64,000 nt of DNA from Actinomycetota bacterium (lineage in GTDB: Bacteria > Actinomycetota > Actinomycetes > Streptosporangiales > Streptosporangiaceae). A model generated the notes under the pieces. It did no database searches. It had not been told where the DNA came from and saw nothing but the letters and a program-made list of their open reading frames with translations. The stretch covers positions 27,320 to 91,319 of the forward strand of contig DAHVAR010000091.1 of NCBI GenBank assembly GCA_027314515.1, read 5' to 3'. Numbering within the stretch: position 1 is the stretch's first letter; each line of letters starts with the position of its first letter. Position numbers and translations under genes: made by a program. Of the stretch, positions 57,702 through 64,000 are shown in pieces.

Positions 57702-60323
57702 GTGACCATGGACCCGAGCAAGCTGACCGAGAAGTCATCGCAGGCCCTGCACGATGCAGAGGCCAAGGCGCTGCGCTTCGGCCATGCCGAGGCCGACGCC
57801 GAGCATCTGCTGCTGGCGCTGCTCGAGCAGCCGGACGGCATCGTGCCGCGCCTGCTGACCCCGACCGGCGCGGATCCGGGCAGGCTGGCCAAGAAGCTGG
57901 AGGCCGAACTCGAGCGGCGGCCCAGAGTCAGCGGCCCCGGAGTCACCCCCGGCCAGGTCGCCGTGACACAGCGGCTAGCGCGGCTGCTCGGCGACGCTCA
58001 GCGGGAAGCCGACCGGTTGAAAGACGATTACGTCTCGGTCGAGCATCTGGTGCTGGCGATGCTGGCGGAAGGCCCGGCGACCGGCGCAGGGAGGCTGCTG
58101 CCTGAGGAAGGGGTGACCGAAGCGGCACTCCTGGAGGCGCTGGCGAGGATGCGGGGTCATCAGCGGGTCACTTCGGCAACGCCCGAGGGGGCTTACGAGG
58201 CACTCGCTAAATACGGCCAGGACCTGGTAGCGGACGCCGCGGCTGGCCGTCTCGATCCGGTCATCGGCCGGGACGCTGAGATCAGGCGGGTTATCCAGAT
58301 CCTGTCCAGGAAGACCAAGAACAACCCCGTGCTGATCGGCGATCCCGGAGTCGGCAAGACCGCGATCGTCGAGGGACTTGCCCAGCGCATCACTCGCGGC
58401 GACGTGCCCGAGGGGCTGCGGGACAAGACCGTATTCAGCCTGGACCTTGGCTCCCTGGTGGCGGGCGCGAAGTACCGCGGCGAGTTCGAGGAACGGCTCA
58501 AGGCCGTCCTCGGCGAGGTCAGGGCGGCACAGGGGCGCACCCTGCTGTTTGTCGACGAACTGCACACGGTTGTCGGCGCGGGCGCGGCCGAGGGCGCCAT
58601 GGACGCGGGGAACATGCTCAAGCCGATGCTGGCCAGGGGCGAGCTGCACATGATCGGCGCGACGACGCTGGAGGAGTACCGCAAGCGCATCGAGAAAGAC
58701 GCCGCCCTGGAGCGCCGGTTCCAGCCCGTCATGGTCGACGAGCCATCGGTCGAGGATGCGGTGTCGATCCTGCGCGGGCTGCGTGAGCGGCTGGAGGTAT
58801 TCCACGGTGTGAAGATCGCCGACAGCGCACTGGTCGCGGCCGTCACCATGAGCCACCGCTACATCTGCGACCGGTTCCTGCCGGACAAGGCAATCGACCT
58901 GGTGGACGAAGCGTGCGCGGTCATCCGCACGGAGATCGATTCGATGCCGGCCGAACTCGACGAGCTGACCCGCAGGGTGATGCGGCTGGAAATCGAGGAT
59001 GCTGCCCTCGCCAAGGAGAACGATCCAGCCAGTGTCGCGCGGCTGGCCGGCCTCCGCAAGGAACTCGCTGACCTGCGCGCAGAGTCGGACGCACTGCGGG
59101 CCCAGTGGGAGGCCGAGCGCCAGGCGCTGCGGCGGGTACAGGCCGTGCGGGAGGAGATGGAGCAGCTGCGGCAGGAGGCCGAGCGGGCCGAGCGCGACTA
59201 CAACCTGAGCAGGGCCGCCGAGCTCAGGCTCGGCAGGCTGCCGGACCTGCAGCGCCGGCTCGCGGCGGAAGAGGAGAGCCTGGCCGGCAAGCACGGCGGT
59301 CACCGGCTGCTGCGCGAGGTCGTCACCGAGGACGAGGTCGCCTCGGTGGTGGCCCGGTGGACGGGCATTCCGGTGAGCCGGCTGCAGGAGAGCGAACGCG
59401 AGAAACTGCTCGGGCTTGACCAGATCCTGCATGAGCGGGTTGTGGGGCAGGACGAGGCCGTCCAGCTCGTGACCGATGCCATCGTCCGGGCGCGCTCGGG
59501 GATCCACGATCCGCGCCGGCCGATCGGATCGTTCATCTTCCTCGGCCCTACCGGGGTGGGGAAAACAGAACTCGCCAAGTCGCTGGCCGCTGCACTGTTC
59601 GATACGGAGGACAACATCGTCCGCATCGACATGAGCGAGTACCAGGAACGGCACACCGTCAGCCGGCTGGTCGGCGCGCCGCCCGGATACGTCGGTTACG
59701 AGGAAGGCGGGCAGCTTACCGAGGCGGTCCGGCGGCGGCCGTACTCGGTGGTGCTGTTCGACGAGGTTGAGAAGGCGCATCCGGACGTGTTCAACACGCT
59801 GCTGCAGGTTCTTGACGACGGCCGGCTGACCGACGGCCAGGGGCGTACCGTCGGCTTCCGCAACACGGTCATCATCATGACGTCCAATGTCGGCTCGGAG
59901 TACCTGCTGGAGGGTGCGACATCAGCCGGGGAGATCGAGCCGGAGGCGCGCGAGCGCGTGCTGGCCGAGATGCGAAGCCGCTTCCGGCCGGAGTTCCTCA
60001 ACCGCCTCGACGACATCGTGCTGTTCAAGCCACTGACCGAGGCAGAGATCGAGCAGATCGTCGAGCTGATGCTGGCGGGCCTGCGGGCCCGGCTGGCCGA
60101 GCGGCAGATGACGCTGGAGGTCACCGGCGAAGCCCGTCGCCACATCGCAACGCAGGGCTTCGACCCCGACTACGGGGCGCGGCCGCTGCGCCGGCTCATC
60201 GCCAGGCAGGCCGAGACTCCCGTTGCGCGCGCGCTGATCGCCGGAGACGTTCACGACGGTGCGGTGATCCGGATCGGTTACGCCGAGCCGGAGCTGACCG
60301 TCAGCTATGCCGGCCGGCCCTGA
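57702..60323 (+). CDS. clpB: ATP-dependent disaggregase ClpB
   Basis: The 873-residue AAA+ protein has the Clp N domain, NBD1 with Walker [19 protein letters not shown] and Walker [10 protein letters not shown]. The ClpB-specific coiled-coil middle domain spans about 400-520, and NBD2 has [16 protein letters not shown] and [16 protein letters not shown]. There is no ClpP-binding loop typical of ClpC/ClpA that I can see. It works with DnaK to dissolve aggregates. GTG 57702 is chosen, with GGAGG 9 bases upstream; ATG 57708 is the alternative. Last gene of the chaperone operon. Confidence 0.96.
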   Translation: MTMDPSKLTEKSSQALHDAEAKALRFGHAEADAEHLLLALLEQPDGIVPRLLTPTGADPGRLAKKLEAELERRPRVSGPGVTPGQVAVTQRLARLLGDAQREADRLKDDYVSVEHLVLAMLAEGPATGAGRLLPEEGVTEAALLEALARMRGHQRVTSATPEGAYEALAKYGQDLVADAAAGRLDPVIGRDAEIRRVIQILSRKTKNNPVLIGDPGVGKTAIVEGLAQRITRGDVPEGLRDKTVFSLDLGSLVAGAKYRGEFEERLKAVLGEVRAAQGRTLLFVDELHTVVGAGAAEGAMDAGNMLKPMLARGELHMIGATTLEEYRKRIEKDAALERRFQPVMVDEPSVEDAVSILRGLRERLEVFHGVKIADSALVAAVTMSHRYICDRFLPDKAIDLVDEACAVIRTEIDSMPAELDELTRRVMRLEIEDAALAKENDPASVARLAGLRKELADLRAESDALRAQWEAERQALRRVQAVREEMEQLRQEAERAERDYNLSRAAELRLGRLPDLQRRLAAEEESLAGKHGGHRLLREVVTEDEVASVVARWTGIPVSRLQESEREKLLGLDQILHERVVGQDEAVQLVTDAIVRARSGIHDPRRPIGSFIFLGPTGVGKTELAKSLAAALFDTEDNIVRIDMSEYQERHTVSRLVGAPPGYVGYEEGGQLTEAVRRRPYSVVLFDEVEKAHPDVFNTLLQVLDDGRLTDGQGRTVGFRNTVIIMTSNVGSEYLLEGATSAGEIEPEARERVLAEMRSRFRPEFLNRLDDIVLFKPLTEAEIEQIVELMLAGLRARLAERQMTLEVTGEARRHIATQGFDPDYGARPLRRLIARQAETPVARALIAGDVHDGAVIRIGYAEPELTVSYAGRP

Positions 60324-60366
60324 CCTCCGCGGCGGACTGATGTCAGCGGCGGCCGACCCGGCTATC

Positions 60367-61116
60367 TCAGCTCTCGGCCGACGGCAGCGCCCGCCCGCGG
60401 CCGCCGCCGAGGAAGGAATCGACGAACTCGGGACTTCCGGCCAGCTCGGCCGGCGTCCCGGCCATCCGCAGCTCGCCCCCGCCGAGCACGTAGGTCCGGT
60501 CGGAGATGGCGAGGACGGCCCTGGCTCGCTGCTCCACGATCAGCACCGCGGCGCCGTGTTCAGCCAGCTGGCGGACGTGCTCGGAGAGCAGCGCCGTGGC
60601 GATCGCTGGCGCCAGGTTCGCGGTGGGCTCGTCGAGCAGGAAGACGCTGGGCCCGAGCATCAGCACCCGCCCCATCGCCAGCATCTTGCGCTCGCCGCCG
60701 CTGAGCTTGCCCGCCGGGCGGCGCGCCATGGTCGCCAGCCGCGGGAACACGCTCAGCACATGCTCGATCCGGCGCGCGATCTCGGCCCTGGCGAGCAGGT
60801 AGCCACCCATCTCGAGGTTCTCCGTCACGGTGAGCGGCGGGAATACGTCGTCCACCTGCGGTACGTAGCCAACGCCGGCTCGCGCGATTTCCTCCGGCGC
60901 AAGGTTCGTGATGACCCGGTCGCCGAGCAAGACGCGGCCAGCGGATACCCGCACGATGCCGACCAGGCCCTTGAGCAGCGTGCTCTTGCCCGAGCCGTTC
61001 GGGCCGACGATCGAGGTGACCTTGCCAGGCTCGGCCTCGATCGAGATCGCCCGGATGACCGGATCGGCGGTGTAGCCGGCCGTCACGCTCTCGGCCCGGA
61101 TCCACGCCCCGGACAT
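60367..61116 (-). CDS. livF: Branched-chain amino acid-type ABC ATPase (LivF-like)
   Basis: The 249-residue ATPase has Walker A GPNGSGKSTLLKGL, the LivF-like GVGYVPQVDDVFPPLTVTEN loop, signature KLSGGERKMLAMGRVL and Walker B VFLLDEPTANLAP; the H-loop position reads VEQRA. Gln in place of His (IVEQ) is usual in LivF. ATG 61116 is 7 bases after the LivM-LivG stop; TTG 61134 is an overlapping alternative. It is the last gene of the leftward importer operon. Confidence 0.9.
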   Translation of the reverse strand: MSGAWIRAESVTAGYTADPVIRAISIEAEPGKVTSIVGPNGSGKSTLLKGLVGIVRVSAGRVLLGDRVITNLAPEEIARAGVGYVPQVDDVFPPLTVTENLEMGGYLLARAEIARRIEHVLSVFPRLATMARRPAGKLSGGERKMLAMGRVLMLGPSVFLLDEPTANLAPAIATALLSEHVRQLAEHGAAVLIVEQRARAVLAISDRTYVLGGGELRMAGTPAELAGSPEFVDSFLGGGRGRALPSAES

Positions 61117-61123
61117 GAACCGG

Positions 61124-62977
61124 TCAGCCGACAAGGTAGGCCTCCACGACCTCAGCGCGGTCCCGAAGTTGCGCCATCGTGCCCTGCGCCAGGACCGAGC
61201 CTTCCGCCATGACGATGACAGGGTTGCAGAACTCGTCCATGATGGCCAGCTCGTGCTCGACCATCAGGATCGTCATGCCGTCCCGGCACAGTCCGACGAG
61301 CAGGTCGCCGATGCGCTGGGCGAGCTCGGGATGCACGCCGGCCATCGGCTCGTCCAGCAGCAGCATCCGCGGATCGGTCATCAGCGCACGCATGATCTCG
61401 ACCAGCCGCCGCTGGCCGCCGCTGAGGTCGCCGGCGTAGGAGTTGGCCAGCGACTCCAGGCCGAACCTGTGCAGTATGTCCCCCGCCTTGGCGATCGCGG
61501 CCGCCTCGTCCTGCCGCCAGTACCGCCGGCCGGCCACGGCGCCGAAGAACCCGGCACCCCGGTTGCCCGGCGCGGCGGACAGCAGGTTCTCTAGCACGGT
61601 AAGGCGCTTGAACTCGCTGGCAAGCTGGAAAGTCCGGACCAGGCCAAGCCGGGCCCGCCGGAAGGCCGGGACGTTCGTGACGTCCTGGCCCTGGTACCTG
61701 ATGGTTCCGGCGGACACCCGCTGTGTGCCGGCCAGCAGCGCGAGAAGGGTCGACTTACCAGCCCCGTTCGGTCCGATCAGGCCGGTCAGCGTGCCGCGCG
61801 TGACCGACAGGGTGACACCGGATACCGCGTGCACCCCGCCGAACTCGCGGCTGACACCGGTTGCCTGCAACACGATGTCGCCCGGCTGCGCGCCGGCCGC
61901 GCCCGCCGCGCCGGCCGGACCAGACGGCACCGTCACCGGCGGGCCCGCCGGCGTGCCGTCCGGCACAGCTTCCGGCACAGCTTCCGGCCTGTCGCGCGCC
62001 TGCACTGGTGCCGCCGGCCGAGCGGGCAGGGCGATCAGCCGTCGGCGCTCAGGCAGGATCCCGGCCGGCCGGAACCACAGGAACACCGCGATCAGCAGGC
62101 CGATGGCGACCCATTGCAGGGAGGGCAGCAGGTTCGGCGGCAGGCTCGGATTGGCGTCCGTGATCAGCCGGGTCGATTCCTCGAATCCGACCGGGACCAG
62201 CACCGCGCCAAGCACCGCGCCGGCATGGTTGCCGCGGCCTCCGATGATGACGGCGGCGAACAGTACGATCGTTTCCGCGTACGTCCACCCTGCAGGCGAC
62301 CAGACGCTGACGAACGTGACCAGGATGCCGCCGGAAAGGCCCGCGACCGCGCCGCCCACCACCAGGATTCCGGTCCGCAGCGACAGCAGGTTCTTGCCCA
62401 GCGAGTCGGCCACCTTGTCGTTGTCCCGCATGGCCCGCAGGGTGCGTCCGTAGGGGGACTCGGTGATGTGCCTGATGAACCAGAACACGGCGGCCGCAAG
62501 AACGACGACGCCGATCGCGAACTCCCACTGGTAACTAACGGAGGTGTCGGTCATCACCTGGGACTGCAGTGGCGCTGGCACGATCGCCAGGCCGGCGTCT
62601 CCGTTGAACAGCGGGACGAAGTTCATCACCAGCAGGTTCAGCAGGACCGCAGTCACCAGCAGGCCGATCGCCGCGAAGTCACCGCGCAGCCGGCGGCCGA
62701 CGAGGAAGGTGAAGGGCAGCGCGATCACGGCGCCCGCTGCCGCGGCGCCGACCCACGGGAGCGGGAACGGCAGATTGAAGCCGCCGATGTAGCGCTGGAA
62801 TCCGCCATTGGCCGAATCGGGCGGCAGGGACAAGATCGCCGCCGCGTAGGCTCCGGCCGCCTGGAAGATGATGTAACCGAAGTTGGTCACGCCGCCGATA
62901 CCGAACTGCAGGCTGAGACCGAGGCAGGCAATGACGTCCACCGCGCCGTACACGACCAGCGTGATGAGGTAATACAT
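61124..62977 (-). CDS. Fused LivM permease-LivG ATPase of a branched-chain-type importer
   Basis: The 617-residue protein joins two subunits. Residues 1-310 are a LivM permease with about eight helices and the ESPYGRTLRAMRDNDKVADS loop typical of that family, ending FLWFRPAGILPERRR. After a Pro/Ala/Gly-rich linker (about 320-370) comes the ATPase: LIGPNGAGKSTLLALLAG, LVRTFQLASEFKRLTVLENL, DLSGGQRRLVEIMRALM, MLLLDEPMAGVHPE and MVEHEL. GGGAG lies 4 bases before ATG 62977. It works with LivH, LivF and a binding protein whose end is at the window edge. The substrate may be amino acids, amides or urea. Confidence 0.92.
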   Translation of the reverse strand: MYYLITLVVYGAVDVIACLGLSLQFGIGGVTNFGYIIFQAAGAYAAAILSLPPDSANGGFQRYIGGFNLPFPLPWVGAAAAGAVIALPFTFLVGRRLRGDFAAIGLLVTAVLLNLLVMNFVPLFNGDAGLAIVPAPLQSQVMTDTSVSYQWEFAIGVVVLAAAVFWFIRHITESPYGRTLRAMRDNDKVADSLGKNLLSLRTGILVVGGAVAGLSGGILVTFVSVWSPAGWTYAETIVLFAAVIIGGRGNHAGAVLGAVLVPVGFEESTRLITDANPSLPPNLLPSLQWVAIGLLIAVFLWFRPAGILPERRRLIALPARPAAPVQARDRPEAVPEAVPDGTPAGPPVTVPSGPAGAAGAAGAQPGDIVLQATGVSREFGGVHAVSGVTLSVTRGTLTGLIGPNGAGKSTLLALLAGTQRVSAGTIRYQGQDVTNVPAFRRARLGLVRTFQLASEFKRLTVLENLLSAAPGNRGAGFFGAVAGRRYWRQDEAAAIAKAGDILHRFGLESLANSYAGDLSGGQRRLVEIMRALMTDPRMLLLDEPMAGVHPELAQRIGDLLVGLCRDGMTILMVEHELAIMDEFCNPVIVMAEGSVLAQGTMAQLRDRAEVVEAYLVG

Positions 62978-62995
62978 CCGGCTCCCTGCCCGTGC

Positions 62996-63862
62996 TCACG
63001 TCCGCGCGCCGAGCAGCCCGGAGGGCCGCACGGCGAGCGTGGCCAGCAGCGCTATGAAGGCGATCGCGTACTTGTAATCGGGCGTGATGTAGGCTGCGCT
63101 GACCTCGGTGGCGAGCCCGATCAACAGGGCACCGAGCATCGCCCCGTACGCATGCCCTGGACCGCCAAGGAACACCGCTGCCAGGATCATGACGATGAAC
63201 AGGTCGGTGCTAGTCGGCCCGAAGCTTTCGATGTCGATGGCGAATACGGTGCCGGCCAGGCCGCAGAGGGCGCCGGTCAGCGCCCAGGTAAGCGTGATGA
63301 CCTGGCTCGTCCGGATGCCGCAGTTGCGGGCGAGCGAGCGATTCGCGGCGGTGGCCCGCATGGCCTTGCCGAGCTTGGTATAGCGCAGCAGCGCGTGCGC
63401 GCAGGCCATCACCACCACGCTGATCGCGATAATCGTCAGCTGGACCGTTGTCAGGATGAAGCCGCCGAACTCGAGCGTGCGCCCCTGGCTCATGGTGTAG
63501 CTCACGTTGATCCCGCCGACGACGGCCTGGACCCCGAACTCGATGATGAGGGCCATCCCGAGGGAGACGATCACGATGGTGATCGGCGAGGATCCGCGCC
63601 GCTGGAACGGCGCGTAGACACCGAGGTTGAGCGCTACCGACAACGCCGAGCACGCGATCATGGCAACCAGCAATGCGAGCCAGACCGGCACGCCGAACTG
63701 GTTGATCCAGTAAGCGACGAACGCCCCGGCCGTCATGATCGCCGCGAACGCGAGGTTGAGCACGTTGGTCACCGCGAACTGCAAGGTGAACCCGACCGCG
63801 GCGATCGCCAGGACGGCCGCGGTCACCAGCCCGAAGCCGGCCGACGCCACGAAGAGGCTCAT
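62996..63862 (-). CDS. livH: LivH-type ABC permease
   Basis: The 288-residue membrane protein has about eight helices and LivH marks: QFAVTNVLNLAFAAIMTAGA (normally NLAhGxxxxxGAY), the cytoplasmic loop RYTKLGKAMRATAANRSLAR, and FLGGPGHAYGAMLGALLIGL. It forms the channel with the LivM part of the next gene, 18 bases downstream. A strong 32-bp palindrome separates it from the likely binding-protein gene upstream. Confidence 0.92.
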   Translation of the reverse strand: MSLFVASAGFGLVTAAVLAIAAVGFTLQFAVTNVLNLAFAAIMTAGAFVAYWINQFGVPVWLALLVAMIACSALSVALNLGVYAPFQRRGSSPITIVIVSLGMALIIEFGVQAVVGGINVSYTMSQGRTLEFGGFILTTVQLTIIAISVVVMACAHALLRYTKLGKAMRATAANRSLARNCGIRTSQVITLTWALTGALCGLAGTVFAIDIESFGPTSTDLFIVMILAAVFLGGPGHAYGAMLGALLIGLATEVSAAYITPDYKYAIAFIALLATLAVRPSGLLGART

Positions 63863-63877
63863 GGCTTCGTCCGGCCG

Positions 63878-63909
63878 GCCGGCTGCCAGGGGTACCCCTG
63901 GCAGCCGGC
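63878..63909 (-). terminator. 32-bp perfect palindrome between binding-protein and permease genes
   Basis: Bases 63878-63909 form a perfect inverted repeat centred on GGTACC with no unpaired loop by sequence (4 bases would open in RNA). It lies 15 bases before the livH start and 23 after the upstream stop. Such hairpins often protect the 3' end of binding-protein mRNA and lower expression of the permeases. No T tract follows. Confidence 0.6.
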
Positions 63910-63932
63910 GCGAGCGAGCGGGCAGCAGGCCA

Positions 63933-64000
63933 TCAGCTAACCGCGCGTAGTTGAGCGGCGGTGATGTTGCCCGACACCCGGACAGTTCCGTTCGGAGTGT
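63933..64000 (-). CDS. C-terminal end of a probable ABC substrate-binding protein (partial)
   Basis: Read leftward, the last bases give an open frame ending PNGTVRVSGNITAAQLRAVS and a TGA stop. Only about 22 residues are inside the window, too few for identification. Position at the head of a LivH/LivM-G/LivF operon makes a branched-chain-type periplasmic-binding-like lipoprotein the natural expectation. Confidence 0.5.
   Translation of the reverse strand, partial: TPNGTVRVSGNITAAQLRAVS

Noticed and set aside
61829..63940. 703-codon rightward frame opposite the importer genes
   Set aside because: Antisense of LivM-LivG and LivH, highly polar and without domains.

Overview
The window is high-GC DNA with GTG and TTG starts, tightly overlapped genes and actinobacterial families: a DUF222/HNH (13E12-type) protein, a WS/DGAT acyltransferase, DUF3052, PadR/TetR/Lrp/PucR regulators and a purine nucleoside phosphorylase-phosphomannomutase pair like that of mycobacteria. 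I read it as chromosome of a soil-type actinobacterium, perhaps Streptosporangiales or a relative. I found no rRNA, tRNA, CRISPR array, prophage or complete insertion sequence. The only gene remnant is a piece of a DUF4143-type ATPase at about 10.2 kb.

Layout: 0.3-12.3 kb holds a GT28-like glycosyltransferase, heme O synthase, a Tat-exported dimethylformamidase-like protein, a LolA-like protein coupled to an ABC exporter, a DinG-type helicase, DUF1203 and a pirin. 12.6-15.7 kb is a TetR/MFS efflux pair next to a VOC protein. 15.7-19.3 kb reads leftward: purine nucleoside phosphorylase, a phosphomannomutase-like protein that has lost its catalytic motifs, XdhC-like and DUF3052. 19.3-23.6 kb is a MacB-like ABC system divergent from a PadR regulator and flanked by 40-bp direct repeats. 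23.8-28.3 kb has a diacylglycerol-kinase-like protein, a HAD-like protein, MaoC, upp and small proteins.

28.3-35.6 kb is the most coherent candidate system. An Lrp-type regulator, a glutamine-synthetase-like ligase and an APC permease read leftward. Divergently, an aminotransferase, a cupin, an SDR-fold protein without the catalytic triad and a class II amidotransferase read rightward in one tight operon. The roles parallel the gamma-glutamylated amine pathways (Puu-like), with different protein families in several steps.

35.7-46.6 kb contains an ABC exporter whose ATPase has no standard start codon, a DUF222/HNH protein, an acyl-CoA ligase, an alpha/beta hydrolase, a WS/DGAT acyltransferase and a QsdR/TetR regulator (lipid storage or wax ester metabolism). 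46.7-50 kb is a CoA-transferase/MmgE-PrpD/MarR/zf-UBP group. 50-53 kb is one ORF joining a FUSC membrane domain to a GAF-PucR regulator. 53.2-60.3 kb is LuxR followed by dnaK-grpE-dnaJ(type B)-cbpM-clpB, with a CbpM-type modulator where HspR would be expected. 60.4-64 kb is a branched-chain-amino-acid-type ABC importer (LivF, fused LivM-LivG, LivH and the end of a likely binding protein).

The window also carries many short tandem or direct duplications (13-40 bp), several at gene ends or in promoter regions.
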